From Treponema sp. (GTDB lineage Bacteria > Spirochaetota > Spirochaetia > Treponematales > Breznakiellaceae), in assembly GCA_009780595.1 (NCBI GenBank), contig WQZT01000086.1:1-6985 (forward strand): 6,985 bases of DNA, given 5' to 3'. Within the stretch, counting starts at the first letter, position 1; the number at the start of each line of letters is the position of its first letter. This document shows, one piece after another, positions 1-5,495 of this stretch. Both the position numbers and the translations under genes were made by a program. Under the pieces are notes generated by a model that ran no database searches, had not been told where the DNA came from, and worked only from the letters and a program-made list of their open reading frames with translations.

Positions 1-98
1 CGAAGCGTACATTCCCAGAAAATGTAGTTGAGTTCGTGTAGGCGCGCCTCGTTTTTCCTGAAGCGGTTAAAGATGAAGTGCGAAAGACTATTTGCCAT
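1..98 (-). CDS. Radical SAM enzyme of the rSAM/lipoprotein type, N-terminal 33 codons
   Basis: Partial gene leaving the window at base 1. The visible 33 residues begin MANSLSHFIFNRFRKNEARL and end HELNYIFWECTLR. The ending [NR]Y(I/L)FWECTLR is what I recognise as the lead-in to the CxxxCxxC iron-sulfur motif of the radical SAM/SPASM enzymes encoded next to a small lipoprotein in Bacteroidetes and some Treponema (recalled as TIGR04133). The cysteines themselves would lie just outside the window, so the cluster motif is not seen. The ATG at 98 is the only possible start, because an in-frame TAA lies two codons upstream. No good ribosome binding site precedes it. It begins 16 bp after the lipoprotein gene ends, so the two are probably co-transcribed and translationally coupled. 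The family's reaction is unknown to me; modification or maturation of the lipoprotein partner is an inference. Confidence 0.72.
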   Translation of the reverse strand, partial: MANSLSHFIFNRFRKNEARLHELNYIFWECTL

Positions 99-114
99 AC
101 ATTACGCGAAGCCC

Positions 115-285
115 TTATTCCTGCTCGTTCTCGTTTTTGGTTGTTGAGGTTTCTTCATCTTCGGAATAATCGTCCGGCATGGGCATTCCGTAGCAGGCCG
201 CGAAGGTAATGGAAATTGCGGCAACTCCAAACGCGATGAAAATCCGCCTCAGCAGCCTACGCCATTTTTCTGTCAGCTTTTTCAT
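115..285 (-). CDS. Small 56-residue lipoprotein, putative partner of the radical SAM enzyme
   Basis: A short gene with a near-perfect AGGAAGG ribosome binding site (296-290) four bases before its ATG. The protein starts MKKLTEKWRRLLRRIFIAFG, giving a strongly basic n-region, and continues into a hydrophobic stretch ending ITFAAC, a good lipobox with Cys31 as the lipidated residue. The mature part is only about 26 residues: CYGMPMPDDYSEDEET, then an acidic and Thr/Asn/Glu-rich tail. The C-Y-G-x-P sequence right after the signal peptide resembles the small lipoproteins that accompany the radical SAM family next door (recalled as TIGR04134), although those I remember from Bacteroidetes are longer (about 140 residues). 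It should be anchored in a membrane by lipid. The peptide-sized mature form makes it a plausible substrate of the enzyme, but that is inference. It has its own upstream promoter. Confidence 0.75.
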   Translation of the reverse strand: MKKLTEKWRRLLRRIFIAFGVAAISITFAACYGMPMPDDYSEDEETSTTKNENEQE

Positions 286-326
286 AGTACCTTCCTGAAC
301 ATGTAATTTGTGAAAAATACAATTTG

Positions 327-355
327 ACTATACACCAACCTGTATAATTCGTCAA
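327..355 (-). promoter_or_regulatory. Sigma-70-type promoter of the lipoprotein/radical SAM pair
   Basis: Read on the minus strand, TTGACG (355-350), a 17-bp spacer and TATAGT (332-327) form a near-consensus housekeeping promoter. Transcription should start near base 320. This leaves a 5' leader of about 35 nt that contains the AGGAAGG ribosome binding site of the 56-residue lipoprotein. It sits in the 126-bp gap behind the gene ending at 412, in which I see no terminator hairpin, so some read-through from upstream is possible. Confidence 0.75.
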
Positions 356-411
356 CGGCAATATGTATGGAACGGTTAGCATTATGTGTGCTGGAAAGCG
401 TACGGTTGCGA

Positions 412-783
412 TTATCGAATAATTTCCCATGTGAGGACTGTTACCGTTCCACCGTTCAAAAACGTAGCGCCGTATCCTCGCGGTTCATCCATAAATATAA
501 CGGTAAACGCAAGCAAATGCCCCTGAAGTTTTCTTAGCGCTTCTTCTTGGGTTGCAGGGTATATGGCATACTCGTTACTATCAGTATCAACAATCCCTAC
601 AAATGTATGCGGCTCGCTGCCGTATATTTGAACCCGCCCCACCACCTGTACAGCACCGCCGCGTTCAGCACCGCCGCGTTCGCTTTCAACAATCTGAAGA
701 TTATCCGCTTGCTCTTTTCTCCCCACTGAAAACAGGCTGGCGTGTATGGCTATGAAAAACATTACAAACACAAGAAACTTCAT
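412..783 (-). CDS. Small exported protein of unknown function (123 residues)
   Basis: The start MKFLVFVMFFIAIHASLFSV is a typical signal peptide (residues 1-20), so the product is probably exported to the periplasm. Residues 21-44 are a polar linker containing ERGGAERGGA, encoded by an exact 15-bp tandem repeat. Residues 45-121 form the likely folded core, with alternating short beta-strand-like segments (VQVVGRVQIYG, HTFVGIVD, HLLAFTVIFMDE, GTVTVLTWE). The pattern suggests a small beta-barrel, perhaps OB-like. I recall similar short secreted proteins in treponemes but no function. It begins 9 bp after the M30 protease gene stops and has no convincing ribosome binding site, which suggests co-transcription and possible translational coupling with the protease. 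It could be a partner or a passenger; nothing in the sequence decides. Confidence 0.75.
   Translation of the reverse strand: MKFLVFVMFFIAIHASLFSVGRKEQADNLQIVESERGGAERGGAVQVVGRVQIYGSEPHTFVGIVDTDSNEYAIYPATQEEALRKLQGHLLAFTVIFMDEPRGYGATFLNGGTVTVLTWEIIR
651..681. repeat. 15-bp tandem repeat inside the small exported protein gene
   Basis: Two perfect copies of AGCACCGCCGCGTTC (652-666 and 667-681), with one matching base on the left, so period 15 is kept over 31 bases. It lies in frame and encodes ERGGA twice, in the linker between the signal peptide and the folded core. Change of copy number would leave the reading frame intact. Confidence 0.9.
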
Positions 784-792
784 GCCGTTACA

Positions 793-2649
793 CTATCTCA
801 CCATCAAAAAGAATTCGATATCCGGATCCTTTGGTCTTTCCAGCGTTATGGAAAAATTTCCCGATTTGCTTCTCCATGCGCTTGAATTATGTATCCTCAC
901 CGAATGAGGCTTCATGGGAGACGGATCATTAATCTGAGCAACGGCAGGCTGTCCACCTGCCCACAGATCAAATCGAAAAGCTGTATAGGTAAAACCGTTG
1001 ATGGTGGAGGCAACAGTTTTGTCGAACGTGTTTCCCCCTTGCGGCATTTTGGGGCCGCTAAAAATCATCGCCTCGCCAAAACGAACTAAAGCACTTTCAA
1101 AATCCGTTCCGGGAGAAATCTCGTTCAGCGCCAATGATAGTGACTCAATGTTAACTGCCTCGTTATCAAGTATTTTCTTGAGCAGCTTTGCGCCACCGTA
1201 ATTACGCAAAAGGTACGCACCGAAGGCAACAGCAGTTGCATACGCCTCGTGAGAACCATCCCACTCCGTCATACCAATCCAATTATATCTACTGCGGTAG
1301 ATGGGAATACTTGCTTTTATTCGACTATTAGGATTGTCAAGCGAAATACCTAAATACGATGCATCGATTAAATCCTGCGTCATTGCAGACAATAATTCAT
1401 TGTACCACGTCGCAGAGTTTAGCCCATACCTTACCATCTTCATATTAAAATGAACCATGTGTTGTAACTCATGCCCTAACGTAGCATAAGCCCAGTCAGG
1501 ATTATCAATTACAGTATTTGCGTTAACATAGAAAATCTCCGCACGATTTGTCTGCGGCTGCCCATACCAACTATTAAGAATATACTGGTCATAAAAATCT
1601 TTTCCCCAGAAATAACCAGCTATTCCGGCATCTTTACCACTAGCATTGAGAATATCATACACAAGGATTTGTATTTTCGGATCGCCGTCTCTGCCGCCGT
1701 TTCCGCCGGGGCCGCCCCCATATTCATAGCCAAGAATATTTGTTGCAGCAGGGTAAATTATGTCGAACTTCTTTGATAGCGTTTGCGCCTGTGCTTGTGA
1801 AAGCTTTTTATCCATTACCCAAATATTTCCATGCTTCCCTGTTGCCATAAGAACAGCCTGTTTTTGCACCCATTCAGAACCAGCAAAATACTTCTCAACC
1901 CAAAATATCCTGGTGGAACCAACTGCGGGAGGAATAAAACTCCGCACGGAACGACTGTGCGCAGATTGGGTATGCAGCGCCGCTCGGTCAATGGGCGGAG
2001 GATTGGCGTTAAATGCTGTTGCACCCGGATGCCCCATTAACGGCAACGGCGCATCCGCTTCAAATGCGTCTAAGAGCCTGGTACTGTTATTTCCAGGTTC
2101 TTCGATAAATGCCGCGCGGACAGTTCCGGTATCTGCAGCAGCTACAGCGTTTGCTGATGTGTTGACCTTTACCAAATAAATGCTGTTATTATTTAAATTA
2201 GTAAAATTAACCGTTTCTGTAGTTCCTTTAAAAGCAACATACCCTTTCAATTCTTCATAATTGCGCTGGATGTGTACCCTGACACTACCCGAAGATGAAC
2301 TACTGGTAAATGACGAGTTACCGCTCGTTGCAGTTGCAGTTGCCGTAATAGTTACCGGGCTTGAAGTCGGGGCAATTCCCCGTACCGTACCATTTTGATC
2401 AACTGTTACTCTCGAAGGATTGTTTGAAATCCATGTAACGGTATAATTAGATATATTTTCTGCTGTTACTGTAGCGTCAAACTTTCCTTCTTCCCCTACA
2501 GCAAGGTACAGATCTCTTTCACTGATCTGTACGCGAAGAGTTCCTTTGCCGGAATTCGGATCCCACGCACAAGCGTTACATGCAAGTATGACTAAGATAT
2601 ACAAAAAAATATTTTTACATGTTTTTTTAAATGATACAGCAGTATCCAA
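793..2649 (-). CDS. M30 (hyicolysin)-type zinc metallopeptidase lipoprotein with a bacterial Ig-like domain
   Basis: Secreted or surface lipoprotein protease. Numbering here counts from an upstream in-frame TTG at 2667. I prefer the TTG at 2649 (residue 7), which has a GGGGGG ribosome-binding-like run 10 nt upstream and puts the signal peptide at the very start. The signal segment FLYILVILACNAC offers Cys30 or Cys33 as the lipidated residue. Residues about 43-134 read as a Big_2-type bacterial Ig-like domain (LRVQISERDLYLAVGEEGKF, TVTWISNNPSRVTV, GTVRGIA), followed by a Ser/Thr-rich stretch. The protease domain covers about 250-540. HELQH (399-403) is the zinc motif with its catalytic Glu, and WYNEL (421-425) supplies Glu424 as the probable third ligand, as in M30 W-x-N-E. 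AYATAVAFGAYLLRNYGG fits the family's following helix. The usual Gly after N-E is Leu here. The gene is much richer in A+T than gltX, which may indicate acquisition. Substrate unknown. Confidence 0.82.
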   Translation of the reverse strand: MDTAVSFKKTCKNIFLYILVILACNACAWDPNSGKGTLRVQISERDLYLAVGEEGKFDATVTAENISNYTVTWISNNPSRVTVDQNGTVRGIAPTSSPVTITATATATSGNSSFTSSSSSGSVRVHIQRNYEELKGYVAFKGTTETVNFTNLNNNSIYLVKVNTSANAVAAADTGTVRAAFIEEPGNNSTRLLDAFEADAPLPLMGHPGATAFNANPPPIDRAALHTQSAHSRSVRSFIPPAVGSTRIFWVEKYFAGSEWVQKQAVLMATGKHGNIWVMDKKLSQAQAQTLSKKFDIIYPAATNILGYEYGGGPGGNGGRDGDPKIQILVYDILNASGKDAGIAGYFWGKDFYDQYILNSWYGQPQTNRAEIFYVNANTVIDNPDWAYATLGHELQHMVHFNMKMVRYGLNSATWYNELLSAMTQDLIDASYLGISLDNPNSRIKASIPIYRSRYNWIGMTEWDGSHEAYATAVAFGAYLLRNYGGAKLLKKILDNEAVNIESLSLALNEISPGTDFESALVRFGEAMIFSGPKMPQGGNTFDKTVASTINGFTYTAFRFDLWAGGQPAVAQINDPSPMKPHSVRIHNSSAWRSKSGNFSITLERPKDPDIEFFLMVR

Positions 2650-2710
2650 AATAACTTCGCCCCCCAATTCTTAGCCACGCTCTTTGTCTGCGAACTTGAT
2701 TATTAGGAAA

Positions 2711-2739
2711 ATTGTAGCACGTCTGGAAACGCATGTCAA
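2711..2739 (-). promoter_or_regulatory. Sigma-70-type promoter of the M30 protease gene
   Basis: On the minus strand TTGACA (2739-2734), a 17-bp spacer and TACAAT (2716-2711) match the housekeeping consensus at 11 of 12 positions. The start of transcription should be near 2704, giving a 5' leader of about 55 nt before the TTG start at 2649. It lies in the 114-bp divergent gap shared with gltX. I see no operator-like palindrome there. Confidence 0.8.
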
Positions 2740-2769
2740 ACGGGCTATTCCCCACTTTCTATTTTGTAG

Positions 2770-2775
2770 TATACT
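2770..2775 (+). promoter_or_regulatory. -10 element of the gltX promoter, set for a leaderless mRNA
   Basis: TATACT ends six bases before the gltX ATG at 2782. With the usual -10 geometry, +1 falls on the A of that ATG. No Shine-Dalgarno sequence lies in CTCACACC before the start. The -35 region at 17-bp spacing (2747-2752, ATTCCC) is poor, so the promoter rests mainly on the -10. An in-frame TAG at 2767-2769 rules out a longer gltX. Confidence 0.5.
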
Positions 2776-2781
2776 CACACC

Positions 2782-4287
2782 ATGGAAATCAAAGACCGTT
2801 ATGCTCCGTCTCCGACGGGACTTCAGCACGTAGGCGGGGTGCGAACTGCCCTGTTTAATTACCTTTTTGCGCGTTCGACGGGCGGGAAGTTTATCCTCAG
2901 GCTGGAGGATACCGACCGCACCCGCTCTGACGATGCGTACGTGCAGAACTTGTACGACACGTTCGCGTGGCTTGGTTTTGGCTGGGACGAAGGGCCGGAT
3001 TGCGGCGGGCCGAGCGCGCCGTATATTCAGTCGCATCGTTTCAACCTGTACGCGGAGTACACCCGGCAACTGGTACAGTCGGGCTGCGCCTACTACTGCT
3101 TTTGCTCGTCTGAACGCATTGAGAAAATCCGGCAGGAGCGGGAAGCTGCCCGTTCGAGCGAGAGCGGCTACGACCGCCATTGCCGCGAGATTCCCGCTGA
3201 CGAGGCTGCTCACCGCGCGGCTGCCGGGGAGGCTTGCACCATTCGGTTGAAAATCCCGCTGGGCGAAACGGATGCCGGAGTGCCTGAAAGCACAAAGTTT
3301 AACGACCTGCTGCTGGGCAGCATTGAATGGAAGAACAAAGATATTAACCCCGATCCGGTTCTTTTGAAATCCGACGGGTTTCCAACGTACCACCTTGCGA
3401 ACGTTGTGGATGATCACCTGATGGGGATAACGCACGTTATGCGGGCGCAGGAATGGCTGCCGTCTACTCCGTTGCACGTTATTATGTACGAGGCGTTTGG
3501 CTGGGCGCCGCCGGTGTTCTGCCATTTGCCGATGGTGATGGGGCAAGACGGGAAAAAGCTTTCCAAGCGGCACGGGGCGACGAGTATCGACGAGTTCCGC
3601 CGTCAGGGGTATCTGCCGCAGGCGCTGATCAATTACATCGCGCTACTGGGCGCGTCATACGAGGAAGGCAAGGATATGTACACGCTGGCGGAGCTGGCGG
3701 AGCGTTTCAGCGTTGAAAAGCTCAACACGGCTCCGGCTGTGTTTGACTACAAAAAGCTTGAGTGGTACAACGGCCAGTATATCAGGATGAAGGGCGACGA
3801 GGAGCTTGCCGCTCTTTCGATTGATGCGGCAATGAGCGCGGACTTGTTCGGCGCGACGGGGCGCGAACCGGATGCGGCACAGCGGGCGCTGTACACTGCG
3901 GCGATGCCGCTGGTAAAGGAACGCGCAGTGTTTCTGTCGGATATTCCGGCGAAGCTCGGGTACCTTTTCGCGGAGCCGCCCCTGCCCCAGCGGGAAGAGT
4001 TTGTGCCGAAGAAGGCGGATGTGGCGGCGGCGATTGCCCTTTTGGACAAAGCCCGCGCGATTACGGCGGCACTGGCGAATGCTCCCAATGACGAGGAAGC
4101 GGAGATTCTGCTGAAAGCTTTTGCCAAGCAGGAAGGGCTAAAGCTTGGCGACTTGATGATGCCTCTGCGCGTGGCGATAACGGGTGCGCGGGTAAGCCCG
4201 CCGCTTTTCGGCAGCTTGCGCCTTTTGGGGGCGGATGTGTCGCTTGCACGAATTGACCGCGCGCGGAAGTACCTTACCGCACAGTGA
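2782..4287 (+). CDS. gltX: Glutamyl-tRNA synthetase
   Basis: Cytoplasmic class I aminoacyl-tRNA synthetase that charges tRNA-Glu with glutamate using ATP. At 501 residues it has the normal bacterial length. The start is fixed by the family N-terminus (MEIKDRYAPSPTG) and by an upstream in-frame stop. The Rossmann catalytic domain carries the HIGH signature as HVGG (16-19), then GGKFILRLEDTD (34-45). A zinc-type insertion is visible as CFC (106-108) with YDRHC (130-134). The KMSKS signature is KLSKR (259-263) in GQDGKKLSKRHGA. The helical anticodon-binding part follows, ending around GDLMMPLRVAITG (456-468) and a Leu/Arg-rich tail. Organisms of this kind often lack GlnRS and let GluRS also charge tRNA-Gln for GatCAB; specificity cannot be read here. 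The gene is GC-rich. It is divergent from the protease gene, and a tRNA-Pro gene follows. No clear terminator is seen behind it. Confidence 0.97.
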   Translation: MEIKDRYAPSPTGLQHVGGVRTALFNYLFARSTGGKFILRLEDTDRTRSDDAYVQNLYDTFAWLGFGWDEGPDCGGPSAPYIQSHRFNLYAEYTRQLVQSGCAYYCFCSSERIEKIRQEREAARSSESGYDRHCREIPADEAAHRAAAGEACTIRLKIPLGETDAGVPESTKFNDLLLGSIEWKNKDINPDPVLLKSDGFPTYHLANVVDDHLMGITHVMRAQEWLPSTPLHVIMYEAFGWAPPVFCHLPMVMGQDGKKLSKRHGATSIDEFRRQGYLPQALINYIALLGASYEEGKDMYTLAELAERFSVEKLNTAPAVFDYKKLEWYNGQYIRMKGDEELAALSIDAAMSADLFGATGREPDAAQRALYTAAMPLVKERAVFLSDIPAKLGYLFAEPPLPQREEFVPKKADVAAAIALLDKARAITAALANAPNDEEAEILLKAFAKQEGLKLGDLMMPLRVAITGARVSPPLFGSLRLLGADVSLARIDRARKYLTAQ

Positions 4288-4304
4288 GGCGGCGTTAAGG
4301 CGGC

Positions 4305-4333
4305 TTGAACTAAAGCGGTGAAACCGTTATAGT
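4305..4333 (+). promoter_or_regulatory. Promoter of the tRNA-Pro gene
   Basis: TTGAAC (4305-4310), a 17-bp spacer and TATAGT (4328-4333) make a good housekeeping promoter. The start point should be close to 4340, about six bases before the mature tRNA 5' end. The spacer contains the small inverted repeat CGGTGAAACCG (4316-4326). Confidence 0.72.
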
Positions 4334-4345
4334 GAGAGAGTCTTG

Positions 4346-4418
4346 CGGAGGGTAGGCCAGCGGCTAAGCCACGAGTTTTGGGAACTCGATGTCGGGGGTT
4401 CGAATCCCCCCTCTCCGA
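4346..4418 (+). tRNA. tRNA-Pro, anticodon UGG
   Basis: A full 73-nt cloverleaf can be drawn. The acceptor stem CGGAGGG (4346-4352) pairs with CTCTCCG (4411-4417) with one G-U pair; the C1-G72 pair and discriminator A (4418) are normal for proline tRNAs. The D-arm is GGCC (4355-4358) / AGCC (4367-4370) with one mismatch at the loop end. The anticodon stem CGAGT/ACTCG closes loop TTTGGGA, giving anticodon TGG at 4379-4381. The variable loop is ATGTC. The T-arm is GGGGG-TTCGAAT-CCCCC (4394-4410). The 3' CCA is not encoded, so tRNA nucleotidyltransferase would have to add it. Its 3' 18 bases recur 200 bp downstream. Confidence 0.95.
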
Positions 4419-4446
4419 GAAAAGTCTTTATTATTACAGAACGATC

Positions 4447-4545
4447 TACTAACTGCCAAAAAAATCAGCACGAACAGAAACGTGGGGGATTCGAACCGCA
4501 GCCCCCCGCCGAGCGAAGGCGAGGAATAGGCGGCAGGATGCCGCC
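4447..4545 (+). repeat. Copy 1 of a 98-99-bp direct repeat downstream of tRNA-Pro
   Basis: Nearly identical to 4646-4743: I find two substitutions (GAACAG/GAACGG and CCGCAG/CCGGAG) and one extra C in a C-run. In order it holds TACTAACTGCC with seven As; GGGGGATTCGAACC (4484-4497), which is the reverse complement of part of the tRNA-Pro T-arm; a hairpin CGCC-GAGCGAA-GGCG (4507-4521); and a strong hairpin GGCGGC-AGGAT-GCCGCC (4529-4545). No coding frame with a credible start and ribosome binding site is present. It resembles an intergenic REP-like or tRNA-derived repeat. Presence elsewhere in the genome cannot be judged here. Confidence 0.9.
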
Positions 4546-4554
4546 GACAGGGGG

Positions 4555-4618
4555 CGGAGGCGGCCTGAAAGCCCGAAACAGGATGTTGAGGGCTGGAAGG
4601 CGAATCCCCCCTCTCCGA
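4555..4618 (+). pseudogene. Degenerate second copy of tRNA-Pro
   Basis: The 3' end CGAATCCCCCCTCTCCGA (4601-4618) is identical to the last 18 bases of the tRNA-Pro gene. At the other end CGGAGG (4555-4560) repeats the tRNA's first six bases, and GGCC-TGAA-AGCC (4562-4573) looks like its D-arm with a shortened loop. The middle does not form the anticodon arm, the T-stem 5' side is altered (GGAAG), and the copy is 64 rather than 73 nt. It would not be a working tRNA. The distance to the true gene (200 bp at the 3' ends) equals the spacing of the flanking repeats, so one tandem duplication explains both. The 5' and D-arm resemblance is weaker than the 3' identity. Confidence 0.55.
4570..4594 (+). 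other. RNA hairpin with tandem G-A mismatch and CAGGATG loop
   Basis: AGCCC (4570-4574) pairs with GGGCT (4590-4594). Next comes GA opposite GA (4575-4576 / 4588-4589), which can form a tandem sheared G-A pair. AAC/GTT (4577-4579 / 4585-4587) then closes the loop AGGAT (4580-4584). The closing pair and loop (C-AGGAT-G) are the same as in the two GGCGGC hairpins on either side, although the stems differ completely. That favours a conserved loop function over simple repeat copying. Confidence 0.5.
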
Positions 4619-4645
4619 ATAGCTTGTATTATCTGGAAACCAATT

Positions 4646-4743
4646 TACTAACTGCCAAAAAAATCAGCACGAACGGAAACGTGGGGGATTCGAACCGGAG
4701 CCCCCGCCGAGCGAAGGCGAGGAATAGGCGGCAGGATGCCGCC
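4646..4743 (+). repeat. Copy 2 of the 98-99-bp direct repeat
   Basis: Matches 4447-4545 at about 97%, offset 199 bp. It contains the same parts: A-run (4657-4663), inverted T-arm piece GGGGGATTCGAACC (4683-4696), hairpin CGCC-GAGCGAA-GGCG and hairpin GGCGGC-AGGAT-GCCGCC (4727-4743). The 27-28 bp just upstream of the two copies are clearly diverged, so the repeat core is either under constraint or recently homogenised. Together, 4419-4754 is the only protein-free stretch above 300 bp in the window. Confidence 0.9.
4657..4683 (-). terminator. Possible weak terminator of the HD/ComFB operon
   Basis: On the minus strand CACG-TTTCCGTT-CGTG (4683-4668) is followed after four bases by seven Ts (4663-4657). 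The stem is short, so this is a weak intrinsic terminator at best. It lies within the repeat, about 70 bp after the ComFB-protein stop codon. Confidence 0.25.
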
Positions 4744-4751
4744 AAAATTCC
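4721..4751. other. Extended hairpin directly behind the ComFB-protein gene
   Basis: GGAAT (4721-4725) pairs with ATTCC (4747-4751), and inside it GGCGGC (4727-4732) pairs with GCCGCC (4738-4743), with a small asymmetric bulge between the stems. It begins three bases after the stop codon of the leftward gene ending at 4755. On that strand it could protect the mRNA 3' end or help end transcription, although no T-run follows. On the plus strand its loop is AGGAT closed by C-G. Confidence 0.6.
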
Positions 4752-4754
4752 GTG

Positions 4755-5495
4755 CTAGCCGTTCTTCTCTGCTTCCCCGGGCGGGAACAGATACAGGTGC
4801 GGCAGTTTGAACGTTCTTTTCAAACTGAACGATCCCGCCGCGTGCGCTTCCCCCGTTAAGGGAACTTTGAAAAAGTGGGACAGCGTTTCAAACTCCGGCG
4901 CGGTAATCCGCACGGTGTACTCGAAAATGCGCGGCTCATCAACGGCGTGGGCTTTCACCGGAGCCGGCCAGAAACTGAAATTCCCGTCGGTGTTATGCAC
5001 AAGGTGAAGGGGATTCTGCCAATTCCCGTCTTTCATCGGCACAAGCTCCCCGTTGCACACAAGCTCGATGTCAACGTCCGAAATCGGCGCAAAACTGTTG
5101 CCGTCAAAAAGCCGCCCGATAACGACAGGGATATTAAACACCGGAAACTTCTTTTCCTGCGCCTGCGCCTGAACACCTGTGCCCGCAGGACTCGGCGCGT
5201 GGGCAAAGTTTGGGCGCTGGTTGTGGAAAACCTGCTTGAACCCTTCGTGAATGAGAGCAGTAATATCGGCAATCTGCTGCTGCCGCTCGATACCCGTCTG
5301 CTGCGCCCGAAAAACCCCGCGGCTGGACACGATATAATGCGGCTGCAAGCGGTTAAGCGTATAGCAAATAATATCCATTCGGCACTGTTCGCAGGTGCAA
5401 TATCTGTTTGCGCTGCTCTCTTTGTTGATAGTCTCAAAAATCTCGCCCACTCTGCTTACTACCAAATCTTCCATCGTGTTATGCAGTTCTTCCAT
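4755..5495 (-). CDS. ComFB-domain protein with a C-terminal beta-sandwich-like domain
   Basis: Counting from the ATG at 5495 the protein has 246 residues. An alternative GTG at 5501 adds two. I chose the ATG because AGGGAG lies five bases before it. Residues about 1-95 match the ComFB family: MEDLVVSRVGEIFE, then the metal-type cluster CTCEQC (C33, C35, C38) with C44, and MDIICYTLNRLQPHYIVSSRG, the family's D-x-x-x-x-x-LN-x-L-x-P-x-Y-V motif. ComFB proteins are small late-competence proteins in Bacillus; relatives in cyanobacteria have been described as cyclic-di-nucleotide receptors. After a Pro/Ala/Gln linker (about 96-115), residues 116-240 look like a beta-rich carboxypeptidase-regulatory or Ig-like fold (VVIGRLFDGNSFAPISDVDI, DGNFSFWP, EYTVRITAPEFETL). 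No signal peptide is seen, so it should be cytoplasmic. It lies 32 bp behind the HD phosphohydrolase gene, probably in one operon. The function of the fusion is unknown. Confidence 0.82.
   Translation of the reverse strand: MEELHNTMEDLVVSRVGEIFETINKESSANRYCTCEQCRMDIICYTLNRLQPHYIVSSRGVFRAQQTGIERQQQIADITALIHEGFKQVFHNQRPNFAHAPSPAGTGVQAQAQEKKFPVFNIPVVIGRLFDGNSFAPISDVDIELVCNGELVPMKDGNWQNPLHLVHNTDGNFSFWPAPVKAHAVDEPRIFEYTVRITAPEFETLSHFFKVPLTGEAHAAGSFSLKRTFKLPHLYLFPPGEAEKNG

Noticed and set aside
2671..3573. 300-codon open frame on the minus strand across the start of gltX
   Set aside because: It lies antisense to a clearly conserved gltX. It is Arg/His/Pro-rich with no domain, and it would cover the protease promoter. 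It is a high-G+C shadow frame.
4316..4326. CGGTGAAACCG hairpin as the gltX terminator
   Set aside because: The stem is only four base pairs with no T-run after it, and it sits in the spacer of the tRNA promoter.
4401..4618. attL/attR of an integrated element at tRNA-Pro
   Set aside because: The 18-bp tRNA end is duplicated, but only about 180 bp lie between the copies and there is no integrase or cargo. A tandem duplication explains the offsets better.
4343..4651. 102-codon open frame through the tRNA-Pro gene and the repeats
   Set aside because: It reads through a functional tRNA and structured repeats, has no ribosome binding site, and the product has no plausible fold.
4447..4743. CRISPR array or insertion sequence
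   Set aside because: There are only two long repeats, no regular short spacers, no transposase and no terminal inverted repeats around a coding region.
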